Source: Nocardioides sp. TF02-7 (GTDB lineage: Bacteria; Actinomycetota; Actinomycetes; Propionibacteriales; Nocardioidaceae). Taken from it: 64,000 nt of DNA. Under the pieces are notes generated by a model, which saw only the letters and a list, made by a program, of their open reading frames with translations, searched no databases and was not told the DNA's origin. This document shows positions 37,070 through 45,852 of this stretch, one piece after another. Made by a program: the position numbers and the translations under genes. Each line of letters begins with the position of its first letter. The first letter of the stretch is position 1. The DNA lies in assembly GCF_022437945.1 (NCBI RefSeq), contig NZ_CP092535.1, positions 1,674,001 through 1,738,000 of the forward strand, written 5' to 3'.

Positions 37070-37278
37070 CGAACCTCCACTGTCGTCGTCACGAGCTCAT
37101 CTGCTCCTCGGGCGCTGGGCGCCGCGAACCGTACCGGATCTCCGCTTCGCTCCTCTTTTTCCATTCGGCAACAAAGTTTGCAATCTGGCTGCGGTCGCCC
37201 CACCATCGACGTAGGCCCCGGCGACACCGCGGGCCGGCGCAAGGCGCGGCGGGACCCGCGCGGAGGAGGAGCGAGTCG

Positions 37279-37981
37279 ATGGACCACACGTCCGGCCACA
37301 CGTCCGGCCACACGTCCGGCCACACGTTCGACAGGGACTACTGGGGCCGGGTCTGGCGCGGTGAGCGCGCGCCGGCCATGGCCACCAGCGCGGCGAACCC
37401 GCACCTGGTGCGCGAGGTCGTCGAGCTCACCCCCGGCACCGCTCTCGAGGCCGGCTGCGGCGGCGGCGCCGAGGCGATCTGGCTGGCCGAGCGGGGCTGG
37501 CAGGTGACGGCTGCCGACGTCTCCGCCGACGCGCTCGCCGGCGCCGCCGCCCGGGCCACCGCTGCCGGCGTCGCCGTGCGCTGGGTCGAGGCCGACCTGG
37601 CCACCTGGGAGCCGGGGGACCACGTTCGACCTGGTCACCACCCACTACGCCCACGCCGCGATCCCGCAGCTGGAGCTCTACGACCGGCTCGCGTCGTGGG
37701 TCGCGCCGGGAGGCACCCTCTTCGTCGTCGGGCACCTCCACCACGGGCACGAGCACGGCCACGGCCACGGCCACGGAGCGCACGCGGGCCACGGACAGGC
37801 CCACGGCGGCACCGAGCCGCCGGCGTCCGCGTCGGTCACCGCCGCAGACATCACCGCCCGGCTGGACCCGGCCCGGTGGACCGTCGTGACCGCCGAGGAG
37901 ACGCAGCGGACCGTGCCCGGCCCCGGTGGACACGAGCGGACGATCCACGACGTCGTGGTCCGCGCCACCCGGCGTACCTGA
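37279..37981 (+). CDS. SAM-dependent methyltransferase with His-rich loop (one frameshift)
   Basis: 233 residues after removing one base at 37614-37618. SAM-binding motif ALEAGCGGGAEAIWLAERGW and a TehB/UbiE-like core. Two odd features: an N-terminal HTSG repeat encoded by 12-bp DNA repeats, and an internal stretch of about 25 residues that is nearly all His and Gly (HGHEHGHGHGHG) before the last strands. GAGGAGC lies upstream of the ATG. The next gene is an MFS exporter that also has a His-rich N-terminus, so a metal or metalloid role is an inference worth testing. Confidence 0.82.
37284..37326 (+). repeat. 12-bp coding tandem repeat
   Basis: The unit CCACACGTCCGG occurs three times plus a partial fourth copy, just after the methyltransferase start. 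It encodes the repeated tetrapeptide HTSG. Because its length is a multiple of three, copy-number change would not shift the frame. Confidence 0.9.
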
Positions 37982-38101
37982 GACCCGCGGACCCGCACCA
38001 CCGCGCCGCGCCCGCCAGCGGCGCTCGTCACCACCACCCGACGCGCCGTCGGGGCCCGCTGCCCCGACGCGGACCCATCCTGCCCTCACGAAGGAGCCGC
38101 C

Positions 38102-39703
38102 ATGAGCACGCACCCACCCTCGACCGCGCCCGACCACGACCACGGTCACGACCACGGCCACAGCGACGACCGGGCCACCATCGACGACCCGCGCCGGCGC
38201 CGGCTGGTCCTCGTCGCGGTCTGCGTCGCGCTGATGGCCGTCATCGCCTCGGTCACCGGGCTCAACGTCGCCCAGCCGGAGCTCGCGCTGGAGTTCGGCG
38301 CGTCGCAGAGCACGGTGCTGTGGTTCATCAACCTCTACACGCTGAGCCTCGCCGCGCTGCTGCTGCCGCTCGGTGCCCTCGGCGACCGCCGGGGCCGCAA
38401 GCCGGTGCTGCTGCTCGGGCTGGCCGTCTTCGGGGCCGCCAACGTGGCCGCGGGACTGGCCACCTCCGCGGAGATGATGCTCGCGTCGCGCTTCCTCGCG
38501 GGGGTGGGCGCCGCCATGATCATGCCGGTCACGCTGGCCGTGATCACCTCGAGCTTCCCCGAGTCCGAGCGCGCCAAGGGCATCGGCGTGTGGACGGCCG
38601 TCGGCGGCGGTGGCGGCCTGTTGGGGATGTACCTCTCGGCGCTCCTCGTCGACGTCGGGTCCTGGCGCTGGCTCTTCGTCCTGCCCGTCGTGCTCGTGGT
38701 CGTGGCCGCCGCCCTGGTCGTGCGCTCGGTGCCCAACTCCCGCGAGGTCGCCGACCACCGGTTCGACCTCGTCGGCGCAGCCACCTCCGTCGTCGCCGTG
38801 CTCGCCCTGATCTACGCCCTCCACGAGGGCCCCGTGCACGGCTGGTCCACACCCGCCGTCCTCGCCTGCCTCGTCGGCGGCCTGGTCGCGGCGGCCGGGT
38901 TCGGCGCGTGGGAGCTGCGGCAACCGGCGCCGCTGCTCGACGTACGCCTGTTCCGCGAGCGCAGCCTCGCCGGGGGCTCGGTGTCGCTGCTCGCGGTCTT
39001 CGGGGTCCAGGCCGGGATCTTCGTCGTGCTCTTCCCCTTCCTGCAGGCCGTCCTCGGCTGGTCGGCGCTCCGCGCGACGCTGGGGATGCTGCCGATGGCC
39101 CTGGTGATGATGGCCGCGTCCGGCCTGGCGCCCCGGGTGGCGAGCCGCGCCGGGAGCCGCGCCACCATGGCGGCGGGCGTCCTCGTCCTCGGCGCCGGGT
39201 TGGCGTTGATGGCCACCGTGGTGTCGGTCGACCGCGGCTACCTCTCGGTGCTCCCGGGGATGCTGATCATGGGGCTCGGCATGGGCCTGGCCATGACCCC
39301 GGCGACCGAGGCGATCACCGGCTCGCTGCCGCGCGAGCGCCAGGGCGTCGCGTCGGCGCTCAACGACGTCACCCGCGAGTTCGGGACGGCCATCGGCGTG
39401 GCCCTCCTCGGCGCGCTGCTCACCGCCGGCTACCGCAGCTCGATCGACCCCCGTCTCGACGGCGTCCCCGACGACGTGGCCGCCACCGCGCGCGAAGGCG
39501 TCGCCAACGCGATCGGAGCCGCCGATGCGGCCGGCCCGCAGAGCGCGTCCGTGGTGCGGGCCGCGCAGGAGTCGTTCGTCGACGGGTGGCAGCAGGCCAT
39601 GTGGGCCGGCACCGCCGTCATGGCCGCCCTGTTCGCCTACAACGTGCTGCGTCGCAGGGGGAGCGCCGACAGCAGCGAGGTGCTCAGCGCTCCTCGATCG
39701 TGA
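38102..39703 (+). CDS. DHA2-type MFS exporter with His-rich N-terminus
   Basis: 533 residues and 14 membrane helices. Motifs: LNVAQPELALEFGASQSTV, GALGDRRGRKPVLLLGL, and the motif-C-like ASRFLAGVGAAMIMPVTLAVI. The cytoplasmic N-terminus is HDHGHDHGHSDD, echoing the His-Gly stretch of the methyltransferase 120 bases upstream. The family exports drugs and small molecules by proton antiport. The pairing suggests export of a methylated or metal-linked product (inference). Confidence 0.92.
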   Translation: MSTHPPSTAPDHDHGHDHGHSDDRATIDDPRRRRLVLVAVCVALMAVIASVTGLNVAQPELALEFGASQSTVLWFINLYTLSLAALLLPLGALGDRRGRKPVLLLGLAVFGAANVAAGLATSAEMMLASRFLAGVGAAMIMPVTLAVITSSFPESERAKGIGVWTAVGGGGGLLGMYLSALLVDVGSWRWLFVLPVVLVVVAAALVVRSVPNSREVADHRFDLVGAATSVVAVLALIYALHEGPVHGWSTPAVLACLVGGLVAAAGFGAWELRQPAPLLDVRLFRERSLAGGSVSLLAVFGVQAGIFVVLFPFLQAVLGWSALRATLGMLPMALVMMAASGLAPRVASRAGSRATMAAGVLVLGAGLALMATVVSVDRGYLSVLPGMLIMGLGMGLAMTPATEAITGSLPRERQGVASALNDVTREFGTAIGVALLGALLTAGYRSSIDPRLDGVPDDVAATAREGVANAIGAADAAGPQSASVVRAAQESFVDGWQQAMWAGTAVMAALFAYNVLRRRGSADSSEVLSAPRS

Positions 39704-40628
39704 CCGACTCCATGAACAGCCGCTCGGCGAACGCCTCGCCGCCCATCCCGACGCGGTCCATGGCGGTCATGGTCTCGATGACGTCCATGCCGCGCAGCAC
39801 GCGGCCGAACGTGGTGTGGATCCGGTTGTCCCGGAAGCCGTCGTCGAACCAGGTGCCGTAGGCGATGTAGAACGAGCTGCCCGCGGTGTAGGGGCCCTCG
39901 CCGGCCGTCGTCACCGTGCCGACCGGGTAGCCCTCGCGCTCGGCCAGGTCCAGCTCGTCGGGGAGCCGGTAGCCGACGTCCCAGCTGGTGGTGTTGTCGC
40001 CGCTGCCGGCCTCGACGGCAGTGACCCCGCCGAAGTCGCGGAACACCTCCAGGCCGTCGTAGAAGCCCTCCTGGGCGAGGAAGACGAACGAGTTGACCGC
40101 CACCGGCGCGGCCTTCTCCAGCAGGTCGATGGTGATCGTGCCGCAGGAGGTCTCGATCACCGCGACGTAGTCGACGCCGTCACGCAGCACCTCGGCCGGG
40201 CCGCCGGGGTAGCGGGGACGGCTCGCCCGGGCCCCGGCCGGGACCTTCCCGTCGCAGGCCACCGGCCGATCGTCGCGCAGCGGCCTGGTGCGGCTGTCCA
40301 CCGGGGTTCCCGGCTCCACGGTGTAGTCCTCGGCCAGCACCTCGCCGGCGGCCATCGCCTCCGCCGCTGCGGAGGCCTGGGCGTCCGCAGCTGCCTCGGA
40401 CTCCAGCAGCTCGGTGTTCTCGACCACCGGCTCCTCCGCCTCCGGGTCGCCGTCGTCCCCGCCGGACAGCGCGACCCCGCCGGCGACGACCGCCACCACC
40501 GCGACGACCGTCCCGACGACGCCGAGGACCCGGCCCCGGCGGCGCCGCGCCGCCAGCCGCGCCTGCTCGCGCTCCCACTGCTCCCGCTCGGCCTGCTGCC
40601 GGGCCTTGCGCTGCTTGCTGCTGCTCAC
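39684..40628 (-). CDS. Cyclophilin-type peptidyl-prolyl isomerase, membrane-anchored
   Basis: 314 residues: a very basic Gln/Arg-rich N-terminus, one membrane helix (VVGTVVAVVAVVAGGVAL), an acidic low-complexity linker, and a cyclophilin domain (ETSCGTITIDLLEKAAPVAVNSFVFLAQEGFYDGL; HTTFGRVLRGMDVIETM). Typical of actinobacterial exported isomerases that help proteins fold outside the membrane. Its stop overlaps the end of the convergent MFS gene by 20 bases. Confidence 0.93.
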   Translation of the reverse strand: MSSSKQRKARQQAEREQWEREQARLAARRRRGRVLGVVGTVVAVVAVVAGGVALSGGDDGDPEAEEPVVENTELLESEAAADAQASAAAEAMAAGEVLAEDYTVEPGTPVDSRTRPLRDDRPVACDGKVPAGARASRPRYPGGPAEVLRDGVDYVAVIETSCGTITIDLLEKAAPVAVNSFVFLAQEGFYDGLEVFRDFGGVTAVEAGSGDNTTSWDVGYRLPDELDLAEREGYPVGTVTTAGEGPYTAGSSFYIAYGTWFDDGFRDNRIHTTFGRVLRGMDVIETMTAMDRVGMGGEAFAERLFMESVTIEER

Positions 40629-40682
40629 GTCCCTCCTCGGTCGGGCCAGCCTATCCAGCCGGATCCGGGAGGAGACGCCGGC

Positions 40683-41816
40683 TCAGGAGCGAGGTCCCTC
40701 CGGGTGCGGGATGCGGTCGACCTCCCGGGCCGCTTCCGCGATGGCCTCCTTCTGGCCGGGCTCGAGCTGCGCTCGTCCGTACAGGTTCTCGACGAGGAAC
40801 CAGTACGGGTCCTCGATGCTCTCGACGCCGGCGAGCGCGGCGATGGTGAGCGCTCCACAGATGGCCAGGTAGTGGATGCTGTAGCCGCCCTCCTGCACCA
40901 TGACGAGCTTGCCTCCGCACACCTGCTCGGCGACGGCCTTGACCTTCTCGGTCATCGCCGCGAAGCCCGGCGCCGACACCATCGTGTGCGACAGCGGGTC
41001 CAGGATGCTCGGGTCGAAGCCGCAACCCACGATGATCAGCTGCGGGTCGAAGGCGCGGAGCGCGGGGACGACGACCGCGTCCATCGCCTCCAGGTAACCG
41101 GCGTCGCCGGTTCCCGGCGGCAGCGGGATGTTCAGGTTCGTGTTCGCTCCGGACCCGCCGCCCCGCTCGGTGACGAAGCCCTCGTCCTGCGGGAAGAACC
41201 GGTCCTGGTGCATCGAGATGGTGAGGACGCTCGGGTCCTCCCAGAAGATCGACTGGGTCCCGTTGCCGTGGTGCACGTCCCAGTCGAGGACCGCGACCCG
41301 GTCCACGCCCAGGGACTCACGGGCGTGCTTGACCGCGATCGCGACGTTGTTGAAGACGCAGAAGCCCATCCCCGTCTCCGCGGTCGCGTGGTGCCCGCAG
41401 GGATGCACGAGCGCGAACCCGTTGTCCACCCGCCCCTCGACGACGGCGTCGACCATCGCGATCGCCCCGCCCGCGGCCAGTGCCGCGATCTCGTACCCCC
41501 CGCGCCCGAACGGCGAGATGCCGTCACCCGCGTCGCCGCCCTTCGGCAGCTTGCTCTCGCTCACGATCCGGTCGTGGTGCTCCTTGGTGTGCACCCGCAG
41601 GATCTCGTCGGCGGTGGCGGGGCGCGCGGGGACCTTCACGAGCTGGTCGACGAGGCCGGAGACCTCGACGAGCTCGTTGATCCGGCGCTTGTTGTCCGAA
41701 TGCGCGAAGTGGAAGGCGACGGGCTGCATGCCCGCGGCCGGGTCGGCGGGGGTGAGGGACCCGCTGCCGGTGTCGTTCCATCCGTACAGGGCGTGCCAGA
41801 GGTATCCAGTGGACAT
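40683..41816 (-). CDS. HDAC-family (class II) deacetylase/amidohydrolase
   Basis: 377 residues with the zinc amidohydrolase motifs PCGHHATAETGMGFCVFNN, VLDWDVHHGNGTQSIF and GFDPSILDPLS. Bacterial members deacetylate acetylpolyamines or other N-acyl amines. Located next to the microcompartment operon and preceded by a promoter shared with the amidase gene at 50468, so it likely removes an acyl group from the pathway's amine substrate (inference). Confidence 0.92.
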   Translation of the reverse strand: MSTGYLWHALYGWNDTGSGSLTPADPAAGMQPVAFHFAHSDNKRRINELVEVSGLVDQLVKVPARPATADEILRVHTKEHHDRIVSESKLPKGGDAGDGISPFGRGGYEIAALAAGGAIAMVDAVVEGRVDNGFALVHPCGHHATAETGMGFCVFNNVAIAVKHARESLGVDRVAVLDWDVHHGNGTQSIFWEDPSVLTISMHQDRFFPQDEGFVTERGGGSGANTNLNIPLPPGTGDAGYLEAMDAVVVPALRAFDPQLIIVGCGFDPSILDPLSHTMVSAPGFAAMTEKVKAVAEQVCGGKLVMVQEGGYSIHYLAICGALTIAALAGVESIEDPYWFLVENLYGRAQLEPGQKEAIAEAAREVDRIPHPEGPRS

Positions 41817-41890
41817 GGTGGCTCTCAATCTGGAGGAGACGGTCGCCGGGTCGCCGTCTGCGGGAGCCGCTCCGGGGCCGGAGCGCACTT

Positions 41891-41927
41891 CGACGGTAGG
41901 ACGGCCGACCGGGGGCGACCATCGGTC
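41891..41927 (-). promoter_or_regulatory. Shared promoter GACCGATGGT-N17-CCTA before the HDAC-family gene
   Basis: On the minus strand GACCGATGGT (41918-41927), exactly 17 bases, then CCTACCGTCG (41891-41900). The amidase gene has the same decamer and the same spacing at 50395-50431, with CCTAGGTTCG. An upstream decamer replacing a normal -35 box is what a LuxR-type activator would need; two such regulators are encoded nearby. Confidence 0.6.
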
Positions 41928-41942
41928 AGATGACGTATTGCG

Positions 41943-42638
41943 TCAGCCCCGCGGGAGGCACCGCGACCGGACGGCGACCACGGCCGCTTCCGCGCGGGTG
42001 CTCACGCCGAGCTTGGTGAAGATGTGCTCGACGTGGGTCGACACCGTACGGCGGGCGATGCCCAGCTCCTCGGCGATCTCGCGGTTGGACGCCCCGTCGG
42101 CCAGCAGGCGGAGGACCTGCGCCTCGCGGGAGGAGAGACCGGCCCGCAGCTGGCGGCACGCCATCGCGACCACGCCGCCAAGGGTCGGCCTCAGGCGTTC
42201 GAAGACCTCCTTGGTCCCGGGCGGCACGTGGTCGAGCACCGTGTTGACGTTGCAGATCCCGACCACCCGTCCCCGCTCGTCCTGCACCGGCACCGACATG
42301 CCGTTGGCGAAGCCGGACGGCGCCAGGACGGCACGTGCCGTGTGGCTGTCCCGGAAGCCGGGGATGTCGTCCCACGTGAGGAGCTTCTCGGGCCGCCGCA
42401 TCTGGGTGGCGAACCCGAAGCACCGGTGGGTGAACGTCGCGGAGGTGTAGTAGTCCGCCACGTGCTCCTCGTGGCCGACGTTCACCACCTCCACGTGGGC
42501 GTCGGAGGTGTCGTCGACGACCGTGACCTGCATCGCCTCGATGCTGGTCTCCCTGCAGACCAGCTCCGCGACGCCGCGCAGCTGCGTGAACGCGTCGTCG
42601 GACAAGATGCCCAGGACCGACCCGACCCAGCCTGTCAT
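41943..42638 (-). CDS. GAF/LuxR-type transcription regulator A
   Basis: 231 residues: a GAF-like sensory region ([46 protein letters not shown]) and a C-terminal LuxR helix-turn-helix ([40 protein letters not shown]). It is the last gene of the shell operon, 32 bases after the malate-dehydrogenase-like gene. It is paralogous to the regulator at 51914. No phosphoacceptor domain, so it probably senses a small molecule. Confidence 0.92.
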   Translation of the reverse strand: MTGWVGSVLGILSDDAFTQLRGVAELVCRETSIEAMQVTVVDDTSDAHVEVVNVGHEEHVADYYTSATFTHRCFGFATQMRRPEKLLTWDDIPGFRDSHTARAVLAPSGFANGMSVPVQDERGRVVGICNVNTVLDHVPPGTKEVFERLRPTLGGVVAMACRQLRAGLSSREAQVLRLLADGASNREIAEELGIARRTVSTHVEHIFTKLGVSTRAEAAVVAVRSRCLPRG

Positions 42639-42670
42639 CGCACCGTCCTCGGTCGGGTCCGCTCGCTCGC

Positions 42671-43844
42671 TCAGCCGGCCAAGCGGTCGCGGATCGAGTC
42701 GGCCGCATCGGCCAGCCCGCGGAGCTCGGCTTCGTCGAGGGCGTCCTCGACGACCTCGGCGACGCCGTTGCGGGCGAGCCGGGCACGGACTCCGAGGAAC
42801 ACCCCCTCGATGCCGTACTCGCCGTGCAGCATCGCGGAGACCGGCAGCGGCTCGGACGTCGCGCCCCGCAGCGCGTCCATGACCTCGACCACCGCGTGGG
42901 CGGGCGCGATGAACGCCGACCCGGTCTTGCGCAGCGCCACGACCGCGGCGCCGCCGTCGACGGCGAGCTTCGCGCACCGCGCGAGCTCGGGCTGCGGGAG
43001 CACGTCGCGGGCCGGGCGGCCCCTTGATCGTCGCCGACGACACGACCGGCACCATCTCGGCGCCGTGACTGCCGAGCGCGACCGCCCACACGTCGGCCGG
43101 CGCGACCCCGGCTGCCTCGGCCAGCGCGTTGCGGAACCGGCTGGAGTCGAGGGTGCCGGCCATGCCGATCACCTGGTGGTCGGGCAGCCCGGAGGCCCGC
43201 CACATCTCGTGGGTCATCTCGTCGACCGGGTTGGTGACCACGATGACCACCGCGCCGGGCGCGTGGGCCCCGATCGCCTCGGCGACGTCGCGCACGACGC
43301 GGCCGTTGATCTCGAGCAGTCCTGCGCGGGTCATCCCCGGGCTGCGCGGGCGGCCGGCGGTGACCACGACCACGTCCGCCCCGGCCACCAGCTCCAGGGA
43401 CGTCCCCCCGCGGGCGCGGGTCGCCGCGCCGGTGATCCCGGAGGCGTGCTCGATGTCGAGGGCGGTGGCCGCGGCCAGGCCGGGCACCACGTCGATGATC
43501 GTCAGCTCGTCGGCCATCCCCGACATCGCGGTCAGGTGCGCGGCCGTCGTGCCGACCATGCCGCTCCCGACGAAGGCGACGCGCAGGAACCGGGTGGGTG
43601 TCAGCCCGCGTCGCGGCTCCGGCGCGCTCCAGCGCGGGGAGCGCTTGAGCAGCAGCCTCTGGATCGCACGCGTGGGATCGATGCCGGGCACCGCCGCGGG
43701 CGGGTCGTCGTGCCGCAGCTCGACGCCGACGGTCTCCGCGGCCTCCAGGGCCTGCGGCGTGATCACCGCGCCCGGCGGCACCACCAGCCGGCGCTGCCCC
43801 TTGCGGGCGGCCGACCGGACGTCGTACTCGGAGATGACCGGCAT
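42671..43844 (-). CDS. Malate/lactate-dehydrogenase-like enzyme with N-terminal extension (one frameshift)
   Basis: 390 residues after removing one base at 43020-43023. Residues 1-50 form an extension ([27 protein letters not shown]) of a kind I associate with microcompartment enzymes. Next comes a short amphipathic stretch ([15 protein letters not shown]), a possible encapsulation peptide, and then the dehydrogenase: [16 protein letters not shown], the Arg loop RPRSPGMTR and the catalytic [11 protein letters not shown]. The loop is malate-type rather than lactate-type. It could recycle NADH inside the shell. Coupled to the BMC-T gene by TGATG. Confidence 0.88.
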
Positions 43845-44467
43845 CAGCGACCTTCCATACCGGCCAACAGGTCGGTCGCGGCGGTGACGGCGGTGCGGAC
43901 CTCCTCCTCGGTGCCCGTGATGAACAGCCGACCGAACCGCCCGACCGCACGGACCTCGACGAGCTTGATGCTGGCGTGCTTCTCCGCCTCGTTGGCAGCC
44001 GCGGTGATGTACGCCGCGGGCGAGCACTCGACGATGCCGAGGGTCTCGCCCGGCACGACCATCGAGCCCTTGCGCCACTTGTTCAGCAGCTGTGCCTGGT
44101 AGGGCTCGACCGAGGTGATGATCTGGCTGCTCTCCACCGTGGGTGCGATCCGGTCGGCGAGGGACAGCCCGGTGTGGCTGAGGATGGCGTCGCGGGCGGC
44201 GTTGATCTCGGAGTTGTGCGGCGAGCGGAGGATGAAGAAGCCGAACTCGCGCTCCACCATCTGGGTGGACGCCTCGATCTGGGCGGCCTTGAGGGCGATG
44301 TCGACGATCCGGAACACCTCGTTGCCCGGGCCCAGCTCGCCGACGAGGATGGTGTCCCCCGAGAGCGGGATCGATCCCTGCACGGTGGCACCGTTGTACG
44401 CCGCGAACTGCGGCTGCAGGCGGTCGATCTGCACGAAGGCGCGGAGCTGGAACGGGGTGCTGGTCAT
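43844..44467 (-). CDS. BMC-T shell protein (tandem BMC domains)
   Basis: 207 residues with two BMC folds: the first around [24 protein letters not shown], the second around [37 protein letters not shown]. It forms pseudo-hexameric trimers in microcompartment facets and often carries the larger pore. The sequence style ([22 protein letters not shown]) resembles shell trimers of the Rhodococcus/Mycobacterium microcompartment. Coupled on both sides by TGATG. Confidence 0.93.
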   Translation of the reverse strand: MTSTPFQLRAFVQIDRLQPQFAAYNGATVQGSIPLSGDTILVGELGPGNEVFRIVDIALKAAQIEASTQMVEREFGFFILRSPHNSEINAARDAILSHTGLSLADRIAPTVESSQIITSVEPYQAQLLNKWRKGSMVVPGETLGIVECSPAAYITAAANEAEKHASIKLVEVRAVGRFGRLFITGTEEEVRTAVTAATDLLAGMEGR

Positions 44468-45852
44468 CAAGAGGTCCTCTCGAACAGGTCGGCCATCGTG
44501 CGCCAGGGGCGGGACTCGTAGGCGATCCGCTTGACGTTGATCAGGTGCAGGGCGGTGACGTTGTCGGAGGTGATGGAGCCCGACATCGTGCCGGTGCCGA
44601 GCATGAAGCTCGGCTCGACGTCGGCGGAGAAGCCGATGCCCGCGTGCATGCAGGGGACGTTGACGAACACCCGGCCCGCCGACAGCGTGGAGAACCGCGC
44701 CACCACGTCGGGGTCGTCGGCGTGGAGCGCCGTCGAGTGGCCCTCGCCGCCGAAACGCAGGATCTCCTGGCACACCCGGTAGCCCGCGTCGGCGTCGTCG
44801 ACCTCGTAGAACGCGAGGACAGGGCTCAGCTTCTCGGCCGAGAGCGGGTGGCTGCGCCCGACGGTGTCCTGCTCCGCGAGCAGCACCCGCGTGCGCGGCG
44901 GCACCGAGAAGCCGGCACGCTCGGCCAGCACCGCGGCCGGTTGCCCGACGTGCTCGGGGACGATCCCGAGGTCGCGGGTGAACAGCAGCCGCCCCAGCGC
45001 CTCGGCCTCCTTGCTGGTGCAGAAGTAGCCGCCGTGGGCGCGGAACTCCTCGCGCAGCCGGCCGGCGATCGGGCGGTCGGCGACGATGGCCTGTTCGCAG
45101 ACGCAGCCGGTCCCGTGGTCGAAGTCCTTGGAGGTGAGGATCCCGTCGGCGATGTCGGCCAGGTCGCCCGCCTTGGAGCGGTCGACGTAGCAGGGAACGT
45201 TGCCCGGACCGACCGCCAGGGTCGGCTTCCCCGACGAGTACGCCGCCCGCACCATCCCCGCGCCGCCGGTGGCCAGCACGACCGAGGTGCGGTGGTGCCT
45301 CATCAGCGCCCCGGTGCCCTCGATGCTGGCCTTCGCCATGCACTGGACCAGGTGCTGCGGAGCCCCGGCCTGCTCGGCCGCCCGGGCCATCACCGCCGCG
45401 GTCTCGAAGGAGGCGCGGGCTCCCCGGGGGTGCGGCGCGCACACGATCGCGTTGCCCGCCTTGACCGCCGACAGCACCTTGAAGATGACCAGCGCGGTCG
45501 GGTGCGTGACCGGGATCAGCCCCGCCACCACGCCCATCGGCTCACCGATCGCGACCACCTTCGTCGCGTCGTCGCGCCAGAGCACCCCGAGGGTGGTGAC
45601 GTTGGCGAGCCACTCGCCCACCACCCGGGCGTTGTAGAGGTTCTTCAGCCGCTTGTCCTCGACGTCGCCGTAGCCGGTCTCGGCGCGGGCGAGCTCGGCC
45701 AGCCGGCCGGCCTCCCGCTCGGCGGCCTGGGCCATCGCCCGCACGATCCGGTCCACCTGCTCGGGAGGGAACTCGCGGAAGCGCAGGAACGCCTCATGGG
45801 CCCGCTCGGCACATCGACGGGCCTCCGCGATGCTCTCCAGGTCCTCGTACAT
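44467..45852 (-). CDS. CoA-acylating aldehyde dehydrogenase of the microcompartment
   Basis: 461 residues: nucleotide region [37 protein letters not shown], and the catalytic loop [11 protein letters not shown], which matches the C-x-x-E-Q pattern of AdhE/EutE/PduP acylating enzymes better than non-acylating ones. It would turn the toxic aldehyde intermediate into acyl-CoA, the signature step of a metabolosome. I see no clear terminal encapsulation peptide. Stop and start overlaps (TGATG) with both neighbours. Confidence 0.92.
   Translation of the reverse strand: MYEDLESIAEARRCAERAHEAFLRFREFPPEQVDRIVRAMAQAAEREAGRLAELARAETGYGDVEDKRLKNLYNARVVGEWLANVTTLGVLWRDDATKVVAIGEPMGVVAGLIPVTHPTALVIFKVLSAVKAGNAIVCAPHPRGARASFETAAVMARAAEQAGAPQHLVQCMAKASIEGTGALMRHHRTSVVLATGGAGMVRAAYSSGKPTLAVGPGNVPCYVDRSKAGDLADIADGILTSKDFDHGTGCVCEQAIVADRPIAGRLREEFRAHGGYFCTSKEAEALGRLLFTRDLGIVPEHVGQPAAVLAERAGFSVPPRTRVLLAEQDTVGRSHPLSAEKLSPVLAFYEVDDADAGYRVCQEILRFGGEGHSTALHADDPDVVARFSTLSAGRVFVNVPCMHAGIGFSADVEPSFMLGTGTMSGSITSDNVTALHLINVKRIAYESRPWRTMADLFERTS

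Noticed and set aside
41926..43950. Long minus-strand frame across the LuxR and malate-like genes
   Set aside because: It is a wrong-frame shadow of the two real genes; only short patches match families, and these belong to the annotated frames after correction.
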